Positions 1-6,779 of a stretch of 18,818 nucleotides of DNA are shown here, piece by piece (position 1 is the stretch's first letter; every line of letters starts with the position of its first letter). The position numbers and the translations under genes were made by a program. The stretch is from Roseomonas xinghualingensis (GTDB lineage: Bacteria; Pseudomonadota; Alphaproteobacteria; Acetobacterales; Acetobacteraceae), in the NCBI RefSeq assembly GCF_025791835.1, contig NZ_JAOXLP010000049.1, positions 1 through 18,818 on the forward strand, written 5' to 3'. The notes below the pieces were generated by a model. That model had not been told where the DNA came from and did no database searches. It saw nothing but the letters and a program-made list of their open reading frames with translations.

Positions 1-333
1 CAGCTCTATGCGGAACTACCGCCCATCGCGCTCCGCGAGGGCGTTGTCGCGTACTGCCTGGACGGCCGCGGCGGCCTGCCCTGCTGGGCCTGGGTGCGCG
101 GCGGTCAGTGGTGCCTGCTCAACAGCGAGACACCGGTGTCCACCATCCCGGGCGCGCTTGGCCTGCCGGTAACCCACCCGCTGGATACGGGCTTCGCCCG
201 TAGCAACGAGCCAGCTCTTCGCGTCACCGCCCGGTGGTTTGAGCCGGCCCTTCGCATCAGTGCCCGCGCCCGGCGCGGCTTTCTTTCGGATAACGGCAGC
301 CCCGGGCGGGCCATGCTGGGAGCGCGCGCATGA
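1..333 (+). CDS. Phage-region hypothetical protein, 5' truncated by window edge
   Basis: The reading frame is open from the first base to a TGA at 331-333, giving about 110 residues of a protein whose start lies outside the window. The visible part has no motif I recognise. It contains a Trp/Cys-rich stretch (PCWAWVRGGQWC, near residues 28-39) and an Arg-rich tail. Its stop overlaps the ATG of the next gene (ATGA at 330-333), so the two are probably translationally coupled members of one late phage operon. A GTG at 94 could be read as a start, but the frame continues upstream of it without a stop, so a partial gene is more likely. Function is unknown; a small virion or tail-associated protein is only a guess from position. 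Confidence 0.6.
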   Translation, partial: QLYAELPPIALREGVVAYCLDGRGGLPCWAWVRGGQWCLLNSETPVSTIPGALGLPVTHPLDTGFARSNEPALRVTARWFEPALRISARARRGFLSDNGSPGRAMLGARA

Positions 334-1589
334 AGATCGATCGCCTCGTCACCTATTCCCGCGCTGATCGGGCGATTCATTGGGATGAGGGTGGACTGCC
401 GCTGAGCCACGCGGCCAACGTCCTGCCCTACGAGTATAGCCTGGCCTCGCCCTACGAGCTGCTCGGCTGGCCCTGCTTCGATGAGCTGGTGAACTTCATC
501 CGCAACCCGCTGGGGGTTCCCTCCGGCGGTGCGGGGAGCGCGCCGGTCAACGTCAGCACCTCCATCAACGCCGGCGGGCCGAGTGTGTCGTGGCTCGGGC
601 CCATGACCGTTGACGGCATCGAGGGCTGGGGCTTCGCGCTCGGCGGCACGTCAACCGCCGTTGGAACGGTCCAGATCCTGCTGGAGGCGGCCAATGTCGT
701 CACCCAGCCAAGCTCCTACAGCGCGGCGGACGGGCTGGCGCTGGGCTTCTACACCAAGCTGCTGGGAGGCTCGACCGCGCTGCTCCTCAGCTCCGGCACC
801 CGCATTTCCGAGTACAACGCCGACAACTCCAGCATCGCGACGGGTTCCCAGACCGGCCTGGCGCTGCCGACGACGGAGCCGGCGGTGGATCAGTACCGGG
901 AGCAGAGCCGGTCCTCCGCCCTCAGCGCGAGCGCGGCCTATGCCCGGCCCATTCTCCAGTGGGGCTATCAGGCCGGGGAGCACAACGCGCAGATCTTCAT
1001 CGGTGCTCCCCGTTTCCGGCCCGCCAATCAGCCGGCCGGCATCGTCCTGCCGGCGGCCGGCACGGTCGCCACCTCCTACCGACGCGCCGGCCTGCTGGCC
1101 TACGCGCCCCGCTACGTGGCCAGCCAGCTGAACCCTCTTGGCGGCATGACCTGGGTCGAGTTCCTGGTCTCCGGCGTCTCCCCGAAGGAGCGGGTCATCG
1201 TCCAGCGCGACGATGGCACGGATGCCAGCCGTGTGGCGCTGGTGATCCCGGCCGGCACGCTGCAGGTCGAGGCGCGCGCCTATGTCGGCGGGGTGCTGGT
1301 GGGTGTGACGGGACGGGTCAGCACGATCACCCCGGGCGTGGTCTCCCGCGCCGGCCTACGCGCCGTGCCGGCCCGCGTGGCGGGGAACATCGCGAGCCAG
1401 ATCGGTGTGTGCCTGGACGGCGGCGAGATCCAGTCCGTCGCATGCGCCCTGCCGACCTGCACCGCCCGCCTGGTCGGCCGCGCCCGCGCTGCTGGAGCGG
1501 CGCTGGATGGGTGGGTGCAGGACACTGGCGAGTTCAACCTGCGCGTGGGCGACGGCGACTTCCGCCGGTTCAGCGTGGCGGGCGCCTGA
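330..1589 (+). CDS. Probable phage tail fibre / structural protein
   Basis: A 419-residue protein starting at an ATG that overlaps the upstream stop. The sequence is rich in Gly, Ala, Ser, Thr and Val with alternating hydrophobic residues, typical of beta-sandwich or fibrous virion proteins. It has no signal peptide or membrane segment. Residues ~65-190 (many G-S-T-rich strands, with repeated WGFALGG- and LGFYTKL-like strands) look like a lectin/jelly-roll domain, and the C-terminal ~100 residues are again beta-rich. It lies just upstream of a holin, pectate lyase and endolysin on the same strand, where siphophage-like genomes carry tail-tip or fibre genes. The structural role is inferred from composition and position; no named family was recognised. 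A decoration or capsid-associated protein is an alternative. Confidence 0.5.
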   Translation: MKIDRLVTYSRADRAIHWDEGGLPLSHAANVLPYEYSLASPYELLGWPCFDELVNFIRNPLGVPSGGAGSAPVNVSTSINAGGPSVSWLGPMTVDGIEGWGFALGGTSTAVGTVQILLEAANVVTQPSSYSAADGLALGFYTKLLGGSTALLLSSGTRISEYNADNSSIATGSQTGLALPTTEPAVDQYREQSRSSALSASAAYARPILQWGYQAGEHNAQIFIGAPRFRPANQPAGIVLPAAGTVATSYRRAGLLAYAPRYVASQLNPLGGMTWVEFLVSGVSPKERVIVQRDDGTDASRVALVIPAGTLQVEARAYVGGVLVGVTGRVSTITPGVVSRAGLRAVPARVAGNIASQIGVCLDGGEIQSVACALPTCTARLVGRARAAGAALDGWVQDTGEFNLRVGDGDFRRFSVAGA

Positions 1590-1615
1590 CCATGCCGCAG
1601 AGGGGGAGGGGGTAG

Positions 1616-2305
1616 ATGCCGGACAGTGGTGGCGCTGAGGCCAAGATCGACATCGTGGCGATCCTTCAAAGGCTGGAGGATCGGGTCAACAAGATCGACA
1701 CCGACGTAGCGGCGGCCAAGCAGCAGACCCACGACGTGAAGGGCTACCAGCAGCAGCGCATCGCCGCTGATGTGATGGCGGCGCGTCTTCCGCCTGCTTC
1801 ACCAGCGCCCGCCGCCGCGCCCACCACGCCCGACGTTCCTGTCTGGCTCAAGATCGCTGGAGCGCTCACCGCGTTCACGGCGGCCACAGCAGCCATCCTC
1901 GGCATCGTCTGGAATGCTGCCATCTCGCCGACCCAGACGCGGATCGACGTCCTGGAACGCACACGGACGGAAATCTCGGCATCTCTCGTCGCCATGACGA
2001 CGCGGATGCAGACGCTGGAGGCGCGCCAGGTCCAGACGGACACGCAGATGGCGACGGCGACCCGAATCCGGGACCAGCAGATCCAGGCCCTACAGGATCA
2101 GAACCGTGTGCTGTCGCAGGCAGACCAGGCTGGAACCGAGCGCATCGCCCAGCTCGCCCAGACCATCGCCGGGTTGCTCCCCCGCGTGGAGGAAATCCTG
2201 CGGCGGCAGGAGCGGTTGGAGAGCCGGTTAAGCCTCCCCATGCCGCGCAATGGGATGGACGACGAGACGCCCGCGTTCTTCGAGCATCCGGAGCGGCACA
2301 TCTAA
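1616..2305 (+). CDS. Phage coiled-coil protein with one central transmembrane helix
   Basis: A 229-residue protein. Residues ~10-55 form a heptad-like charged helix, ~58-75 are a Pro/Ala linker, ~78-103 are one clear hydrophobic helix, and ~105-215 are a long Gln/Arg/Glu-rich coiled coil with repeated TRxxxLE- and QIQALQDQ-type heptads. The gene sits directly before the holin-like gene. A small membrane coiled-coil protein in a lysis cassette suggests a role in lysis (a spanin- or XhlA-like accessory) or in membrane anchoring, but no family signature decides this. The C-terminus (NGMDDETPAFFEHP) resembles the end of the partial gene at 18688-18818 (NGEAPAFWFVPP), supporting homologous lysis regions in the two prophages. 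Confidence 0.6.
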   Translation: MPDSGGAEAKIDIVAILQRLEDRVNKIDTDVAAAKQQTHDVKGYQQQRIAADVMAARLPPASPAPAAAPTTPDVPVWLKIAGALTAFTAATAAILGIVWNAAISPTQTRIDVLERTRTEISASLVAMTTRMQTLEARQVQTDTQMATATRIRDQQIQALQDQNRVLSQADQAGTERIAQLAQTIAGLLPRVEEILRRQERLESRLSLPMPRNGMDDETPAFFEHPERHI

Positions 2306-2306
2306 C

Positions 2307-2320
2307 CCGCCGCCCGGCGG
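2307..2320 (+). repeat. Conserved intergenic hairpin shared by both prophage lysis regions
   Basis: The sequence CCGCCGCCCGGCGG can fold into a 5-6 bp stem. It lies just after the coiled-coil gene's stop and before the holin-like gene's ribosome site. An identical 14-mer (on the - strand) with the same flanking CACC occurs at 18673-18686 before the other prophage's holin-like gene. It may be an attenuator or mRNA-processing element. There is no U-tract. Confidence 0.45.
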
Positions 2321-2351
2321 CACCCCTGACAATCTGGAGAAGGAAGCGCGC

Positions 2352-3005
2352 ATGCTTGCCGCGTTGCTGCCGCTTGCCCTGGGCTTGGCCCCGGAGCTGG
2401 CGAAGTGGGTTGCTGGCGACAAGGCCGGCACGGTCGCCGCGCAGGCGGCTGAGATGGTGAGGACGGTCACGGGGACGGACGACCCTGCGGCCTCCGAGGC
2501 GATCCTGGCCGATCCCGTGAAGAACGCGGAACTCCGCATCCGCTTGGCCGAAATCGCGGCACAGAGGGAGGCGGCGGCGGATCTGGCGCGGCTCGAGATG
2601 TTCCGGGCTGCCACGGCAGACGCTGCCAGCGCCAGGGATATGGCGGGCAAGTCCTCGCTGATCGCCTGGGCACAGGTGGCCGGATTCGTCGCGGTAATGG
2701 CTGTCTTCGCTGCGGCCTTCCTGGCGCCGATCGTCACCGGCAACCCCGCGCCGAAAGACGACCTGATGACGGGCGCCCTGATTGGCGTGTTCGCCTCGGT
2801 CTTCGGATTCTTCTACGGCAACAGCACTGCCGCCAACACCGCGAACACGACCACGGCGGCCCTCGCTGCTCGAGCCGGTGCGGCGCCGTCGCCCGTGTCG
2901 ATCCAGTCTGCGGGGCCGGTCAACGCCGCCCCTCCGGATCCATCCCCCCTCGGAACCACAGCCGACGCCCTGAACGGCGCCGAGCTGGCGCGCATCCGTT
3001 CGTAA
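2352..3005 (+). CDS. Holin-like phage membrane protein (3TM holin type)
   Basis: A 217-residue protein from the ATG at 2352, preceded by a good ribosome site (GGAGAAGGA, 2336-2344). An in-frame start at 2250 overlaps the upstream gene and lacks one. The N-terminus (residues 1-20) is hydrophobic and amphipathic, residues ~45-100 are a charged helix, and two strong membrane helices follow at ~104-128 and ~139-156. The ~60-residue C-terminal tail is Ala/Pro/Thr-rich. This order (hydrophobic N-terminus, charged helix, paired membrane helices) fits the large three-TM holin type of alphaproteobacterial phages and gene transfer agents. The endolysin is two genes downstream. Holins form membrane lesions that release or activate the endolysin; the assignment rests on topology and position. 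Confidence 0.65.
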   Translation: MLAALLPLALGLAPELAKWVAGDKAGTVAAQAAEMVRTVTGTDDPAASEAILADPVKNAELRIRLAEIAAQREAAADLARLEMFRAATADAASARDMAGKSSLIAWAQVAGFVAVMAVFAAAFLAPIVTGNPAPKDDLMTGALIGVFASVFGFFYGNSTAANTANTTTAALAARAGAAPSPVSIQSAGPVNAAPPDPSPLGTTADALNGAELARIRS

Positions 3006-3015
3006 GGAGAGCACC

Positions 3016-4149
3016 ATGACCCCCTCGCATCCCGACCTCGACTTCTACGACCCCCTCTTCGGCTATGCGGCCGGCACGACCGGCGGGGAGGGCGGGCCGA
3101 TCGTCACCTGTACCAGCCTAGCCGAAGCGCAGGCGGCCATCGACAAGAGCGACGGCTCGCCGCTGATCGTCTTTCTGGCCGGCGAGATCACCGGCAAGGA
3201 CGACCTGCTGGTGAAGGGCAAGAAGAACCTCACCATCCTCGGCGACGGCGCCTCCAGCTTCATGAATGGCGTCGGCATCCGCCTGGTGCAGAGTGAGAAC
3301 GTCATCCTCTTCAACCTCCGCATCGCCAAGGTGAAGGCCGGTGCAAAGGACGCGATCGGCATGGAGACCGACTGCGCGCGGGTGGTTGCGCTGCATTGCG
3401 ACCTGTCGGGCGACATGGACGCGGGCAAGGACACCTATGACGGCTGCTTCGACGGCAAGCGAGGCACCGAGAAATACGCCATCGTCCTGAGCAAGACGCA
3501 CGACCACCACAAGGCGTGGCTCCAGGGCTATTCGGACAGCGACACCAAGCCCGATGCGGTGCGCGAGTTCACCGCCGCCCTCAATCTGGTGAAGAATGTC
3601 GGCTCCCGCTGCCCCTCCGTCCGCTTCGGCGTGGCCCATGTCTGGGGCAACGTGCTGGAGGACGTGGAGACCAGCGGCGTGAACTGCCGCCAGGGCGCGC
3701 AGGTTCACATCGAGCGCAACACCTTCATCCGCGTCCACAACCCGGTGGTGGCGATCGACAGCAAGCAGGTCGGTGCCTGGCACCTGGAGGACAACGCCTT
3801 CGAGGACTGCTCCTGGGGGAAGGTGGGCAAGGGCGAGGCGTCGGCGCAGGACGGGCGCTCCACCACCGACTACCGAGCGCCCTATGAGGTGCCAGGCTGG
3901 ACGCGGGAGCAGTGCGCGGAGATGGTGCGCGCCTACGCCGGCATCCTCCCGCCCGGCATGGTGGTGCCGCTGCCCGGCCATGGCGCGCCCGACCCGGAGC
4001 CGGTGGAGCAGGTGCCGGAGCAGCCACAGGAGCCGGAGCCCCAGCCGGAACAGCCCGCCCTGCCCACGCCTGATCTCACGGCCATGCGGGAGGCGGCCGA
4101 CGCCATGGTGGAGGCGGTGGTGCGGTTCAGGAAGGCGCTGGGCGCATGA
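3016..4149 (+). CDS. Pectate lyase, polysaccharide lyase family 1-like, phage encoded
   Basis: A 377-residue protein with the parallel beta-helix pattern of PL1 pectate lyases. Recognisable blocks are the early strand series with LTILGDGAS (72-80), then YDGCFDGKRGTEKY (141-154), the HDHHKAWLQGYSDSD block (162-176) that matches the family's H-K-x-x-L-x-G-x-S-D signature, and RCPSVRFGVAHVWGN (198-212) that matches RxPxxRxGxxHvxNN with the catalytic arginine. PL1 enzymes cleave polygalacturonate by calcium-dependent beta-elimination. No signal peptide is visible. Residues ~325-350 are a Pro/Glu/Gln-rich linker followed by a short helix, which suggests attachment to another protein. The gene lies between holin and endolysin and overlaps the endolysin ATG (ATGA, 4146-4149). 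It could be a virion depolymerase or an enzyme released at lysis. The fold is confident; substrate and role are inferred. Confidence 0.82.
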   Translation: MTPSHPDLDFYDPLFGYAAGTTGGEGGPIVTCTSLAEAQAAIDKSDGSPLIVFLAGEITGKDDLLVKGKKNLTILGDGASSFMNGVGIRLVQSENVILFNLRIAKVKAGAKDAIGMETDCARVVALHCDLSGDMDAGKDTYDGCFDGKRGTEKYAIVLSKTHDHHKAWLQGYSDSDTKPDAVREFTAALNLVKNVGSRCPSVRFGVAHVWGNVLEDVETSGVNCRQGAQVHIERNTFIRVHNPVVAIDSKQVGAWHLEDNAFEDCSWGKVGKGEASAQDGRSTTDYRAPYEVPGWTREQCAEMVRAYAGILPPGMVVPLPGHGAPDPEPVEQVPEQPQEPEPQPEQPALPTPDLTAMREAADAMVEAVVRFRKALGA

Positions 4150-4805
4150 CCTTCCTCCAGAGCCTGGCCCGGCTGTTCGGCACCTACCGGGCGCCGGCGA
4201 CGTTCCCGGCGACCCCTGTTTTAGCGCCGGCCATCCCTGTCTCGGTGGGAAGCGCCACACCCAAGCCTCCTATGGACCGCTGGCAAGGCGACGTGCCGCG
4301 CGAGGCGGTGGAACTCTCCGCCGCCTTTGAAGCCTGCCGGCTCAAGCCCTACGACGACGGATATGGCTTTGCGACCATAGGCTTTGGGAGCCGGACCTAT
4401 CTGGATGGCCGCCCGGTGAAGCTGAGCGATCCACCCATCACCCTCGCCGTGGCAGAGGCGATGACGTCGCGGGACCTGGGCCGGGCCGCCGCGTTAACGA
4501 GAGCAGCGGTGAAGGTGCCGCTGTCAAACCGCCAGGCCGCTGCGTTGATCCTGCTGGCGAACAACCTGGGCAGCCTTACGGCCGCCGCGCCAACACTGGT
4601 GAACCTCGTGAACTCCGACAACTGGCCTGCGGCGGCCGAGCAGTTCAAGGCCTACCGCATCAGCGCCGGCAGGCCCTCGCTCGGCCTCCGTCGCCGGCGG
4701 TGGACCGAGGCAGCCTTCAGCCTGGGGATGGATGCGAAGGCCGCTTATGACCGTGCCTGGGCGGAGATCACAACGGCGGATGGGTGGCCGAAACTGCCAG
4801 GATGA
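4146..4805 (+). CDS. Phage endolysin, GH24 lysozyme (muramidase)
   Basis: A 219-residue protein. The GH24/T4-lysozyme triad is visible with exact spacing: Glu62 (FEACRLKPYDD), Asp71 and Thr77 (GYGFATIGFGS), as in Glu-x8-Asp-x5-Thr. Further family features are the QAAALILLANNLGSL helix (134-148) and the RRRWTEAAFSLG segment near residues 183-194. It hydrolyses the MurNAc-GlcNAc bond of peptidoglycan to release phage. The first ~45 residues are Pro/Ala-rich with only a short hydrophobic patch, so this looks like a holin-dependent enzyme, unlike the membrane-anchored endolysin at 17662-18243. It is coupled to the pectate lyase gene and converges with hicB, whose stop is 16 bp away. Confidence 0.88.
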   Translation: MTFLQSLARLFGTYRAPATFPATPVLAPAIPVSVGSATPKPPMDRWQGDVPREAVELSAAFEACRLKPYDDGYGFATIGFGSRTYLDGRPVKLSDPPITLAVAEAMTSRDLGRAAALTRAAVKVPLSNRQAAALILLANNLGSLTAAAPTLVNLVNSDNWPAAAEQFKAYRISAGRPSLGLRRRRWTEAAFSLGMDAKAAYDRAWAEITTADGWPKLPG

Positions 4806-4821
4806 AGCGGTCCCGACAGCT

Positions 4822-5226
4822 TCACGCCGTCCGTGCCTCCTGCATAGCGGCTCGGGCGGCGTCCGCCAGGAACGCTGACCTGGTCTTGCCCTGCTGCTTG
4901 GCAAAGGTGTCCACTGCCGCCAGCAAGCCTTCCTCCATGGTGATGTTCGCACGCACCGCGCGGCCGGGCAGCTCGGCACGCACCAGAATACGGGCGAACT
5001 CCTCCACCTCTGGATCGCGCTCAACACGCTCCAGCGGAGTGGGATCGGGAATGGCATCGCCGTCCTCGATCATGCCGCGCAGATGCAGGGCCAGGGCCTC
5101 TTCGGCCTGGCGCGCGGCATCCTCGGTGGTCGCGCCATGGGCAACACACCCGTCGAAGTCGGGGAAGAAGACCCCGAAGCCGTCCGAAGACTGCTCCAGG
5201 ATCGCTGGATAGTAGCGGGTCGCCAT
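4822..5226 (-). CDS. hicB: HicB family antitoxin (copy A)
   Basis: A 134-residue protein. Residues 1-50 form the HicB partial RNase-H-like fold (YYPAILEQ, then GFGVFFPDFDGCVAHGAT, then a DAARQAEEALALHL helix). Residues ~92-130 look like a ribbon-helix-helix DNA-binding domain (RAVRANITMEEGLLAAVDTFAKQQGKTRSAFLADAAR, a strand followed by two helices). HicB proteins bind and neutralise the HicA mRNase and repress their own operon. The gene lies 45 bp after hicA on the same strand with ribosome site AAGGAAAC. It is about 90% identical to the copy at 16949-17353 (13 differences of 134 by eye), far more diverged than its neighbours; the changes cluster in the helix region and the last 30 residues. 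Confidence 0.9.
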   Translation of the reverse strand: MATRYYPAILEQSSDGFGVFFPDFDGCVAHGATTEDAARQAEEALALHLRGMIEDGDAIPDPTPLERVERDPEVEEFARILVRAELPGRAVRANITMEEGLLAAVDTFAKQQGKTRSAFLADAARAAMQEARTA

Positions 5227-5271
5227 GATTAGTTTCCTTGTCGATCATCGATTGGACGGAAGCCCCGGTTC

Positions 5272-5472
5272 TCACCGGAGCTTCACGCCTGTCTGCCTCT
5301 CGATGCTCTTCACGGTTCCGATCGGAAGCTCTTTCGAGGGGTGGGGGACGGTTGCTCGTCCTCTCTTGGTCGGGTGCTTGAACTGCTTGTGGCTGCCTTC
5401 CTGAGCAACTTCGAACCACCCGTCCGCTTCGATGGCGGCGATTGCCGCCTTGCTGCTCACCGTCTTCCCCAT
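5272..5472 (-). CDS. hicA: HicA family mRNA interferase toxin (copy A)
   Basis: A 66-residue protein with a dsRBD-like HicA fold. The signature GSHKQFKHP carries the catalytic His28, followed by the VPHPSKELPIGTVKSIERQTGV block typical of the family. HicA cleaves mRNA and causes growth arrest until neutralised by HicB. The ATG at 5472 is preferred over one at 5511 because a strong ribosome site (GAAGGGG) sits six bases before it and the upstream codons overlap the promoter/operator. The toxin gene is first in the operon, as is usual for hicAB. It differs from the copy at 16667-16867 at only two residues (A/T and T/A). Confidence 0.9.
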   Translation of the reverse strand: MGKTVSSKAAIAAIEADGWFEVAQEGSHKQFKHPTKRGRATVPHPSKELPIGTVKSIERQTGVKLR

Positions 5473-5492
5473 CCAGTCCCCTTCGTTGCCTG

Positions 5493-5553
5493 TATGCGCA
5501 TTTATACGCATTGGACGGGGCTAGGGCAAGAGTTAATGCGCATAGATGCGCAT
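5493..5553 (-). promoter_or_regulatory. hicAB promoter and HicB operator (copy A)
   Basis: Four near-identical octamer-type sites (consensus ATGCGCAT) lie at 5493-5501, 5503-5511, 5535-5543 and 5545-5553. They form two pairs with 10-bp spacing, the pairs 42 bp apart. A sigma70-like promoter reading toward hicA is embedded: -35 TTGCCC (complement of 5524-5529) and -10 TATAAA (complement of 5501-5506), with a 17-bp spacer. Tandem 10-bp spaced half-sites suit a ribbon-helix-helix repressor, so HicB autoregulation is inferred. The same architecture recurs at 16585-16645. Confidence 0.7.
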
Positions 5554-5574
5554 ACATCTTCGGGGCTGATTGAG

Positions 5575-5698
5575 CCCCGGAGGTCCGCCACGCCGCCGAA
5601 GCGGTGCGGGGGCTCAGGCTGTTTGCACCAGCCCAAGCCGCACGGGTGATGACCGTGCACGGATAAACCGCCCCGCTACCTCCGGCCGGAGGCGGGGC
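5575..5698 (+). promoter_or_regulatory. Structured spacer upstream of dam (copy A)
   Basis: The spacer holds a series of hairpin-forming sequences: a GC-rich stem around 5588-5609, GGCTG/CAGCC around 5617-5633, GCACGG/CCGTGC (5640-5658) overlapping the palindrome CCGTGCACGG (5653-5662), and a 29-nt hairpin centred on CCTCCGGCCGGAGG (5670-5698) that ends 20 bases before the dam ATG. The second cassette copy keeps all of them. It could be a dam leader or attenuator, or a small RNA. No clear U-tract follows. Confidence 0.45.
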
Positions 5699-5718
5699 TA
5701 ATAGAGTTGTCCCATTCA

Positions 5719-6507
5719 ATGCTGGCAAGTCCCACACCCGCCCCCTACCTGGGCGGGAAGCGTAACCTCGCGCGCCGAGTTATCGCCCGGATTGAGGCCA
5801 TCCCGCACCGCACCTATGCGGAGCCGTTCGTAGGCATGGGCGGCGTGTTCCTGCGGCGCAGCCGCCCGGCACCAGCGGAGGTCATCAACGACCTGTCTGC
5901 CGATGTCGCAAACCTCTTCCGGATCCTCCAGCGCCACTATGTGCAGCTGATGGATACCCTGCGCTGGCAGGTCACCAGCCGGGCCGAGTTCACCCGGCTG
6001 TGCGCCGCCAACGCGGACACGCTCACCGACCTGGAGCGCGCGGCCCGCTTCCTCTACCTCCAGCGCTTGGCCTTCGGCGGGAAGGTGAGAGGCCGGACTT
6101 TCGGCATAGATCCTCGGTCGCCCGGCCGCTTCGACGTGAACAAGCTGGGGCCTCAGCTGGAGGCAATCCACGATCGTTTATCGGGGGTCGTGATCGAGCG
6201 TCTACACTATGCGGAGTTCCTGTCCCGCTATGACCGGCCTGAGACGCTGTTCTACCTGGATCCGCCGTATTTCGGGAACGAGGGCGACTATGGTGAGGAC
6301 GCCTTCAGCCGTGCCGATTTCGAACGCCTCGCTGAGGTGTTAGCGGGGCTGAAGGGCCGGTTTCTACTCTCGCTGAATGACCACCCGGAGGTGCGGCGGA
6401 TCTTCGCGGGCTTCCAGATCGAGGAGGTCGATGTGACCTACACGGTTGGGTCGCGTATCGGCTGCGGGGCGCGGCGCGGGGAGGTTCTGATCAGCGGTCC
6501 CGCATGA
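5719..6507 (+). CDS. dam: DNA adenine N6-methyltransferase, D12 class (copy A)
   Basis: A 262-residue D12-class adenine methylase. Visible motifs are the N-terminal PYLGGKR (residues 9-15), the SAM-binding motif AEPFVGMGG (34-42), NDLS with the ribose-contacting acidic residue (57-60), the catalytic DPPY (181-184) and the target-recognition region between. It transfers methyl from S-adenosylmethionine to adenine in DNA, in this family commonly GATC, but specificity cannot be read here. No restriction endonuclease is adjacent, so this is an orphan phage-type enzyme that may protect phage DNA or alter host regulation. The ATG at 5719 was chosen; an in-frame TTG at 5707 is possible in both copies. 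It diverges from hicA across the structured spacer and converges with the two-gene operon, 26 bp between stops. It is about 98% identical to the copy at 15632-16420. Confidence 0.9.
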   Translation: MLASPTPAPYLGGKRNLARRVIARIEAIPHRTYAEPFVGMGGVFLRRSRPAPAEVINDLSADVANLFRILQRHYVQLMDTLRWQVTSRAEFTRLCAANADTLTDLERAARFLYLQRLAFGGKVRGRTFGIDPRSPGRFDVNKLGPQLEAIHDRLSGVVIERLHYAEFLSRYDRPETLFYLDPPYFGNEGDYGEDAFSRADFERLAEVLAGLKGRFLLSLNDHPEVRRIFAGFQIEEVDVTYTVGSRIGCGARRGEVLISGPA

Positions 6508-6533
6508 CTGCTGGCAGTTACCGTGCCTGGGGA

Positions 6534-6779
6534 TCAATCTTCCCGCAGGTGCACGGTCAGTCCGAATGCCTCTGCCATCTCGAGCAACGCTGCGACCTCT
6601 TCGTCGCAGCCGTCCGCCACCTCAGGAGCCCCATGGCGCCTGAGGCTGGCGCCGAAGGCAATCGTCGCGTCGATGTCGCGCTGGATGGCGCGGGTCAGAA
6701 GGGCGCCGTGCTGCTCGGTCAGGACAAACATGTCCGAACTGCCAGGTGCAGCGGCGTGGGACTGGCGCACCTGGCTCAT
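6534..6779 (-). CDS. Cassette protein of unknown function, 81 residues (copy A)
   Basis: An 81-residue acidic, mostly helical protein that I do not recognise. The first ~15 residues are polar and low in structure, then helices span SDMFVLTEQHGALLTRAIQR and, near the C-terminus, EEVAALLEMAEAFGLTVHLRED. It has no Cys motif, signal peptide or membrane segment. Its ATG overlaps the stop of the upstream 117-residue gene (ATGA on the - strand, 6776-6779), so the two are translationally coupled and their products probably act together. It is nearly invariant between the two copies: one residue change (V4/E4), and four of five nucleotide differences by eye are silent, which implies purifying selection or recent exchange. 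Confidence 0.7.
   Translation of the reverse strand: MSQVRQSHAAAPGSSDMFVLTEQHGALLTRAIQRDIDATIAFGASLRRHGAPEVADGCDEEVAALLEMAEAFGLTVHLRED

Noticed and set aside
3118..4260. Long frame opposite the pectate lyase gene
   Set aside because: It is antisense to a gene with clear catalytic motifs and reads as low-complexity Leu/His/Arg sequence typical of shadows in GC-rich DNA.
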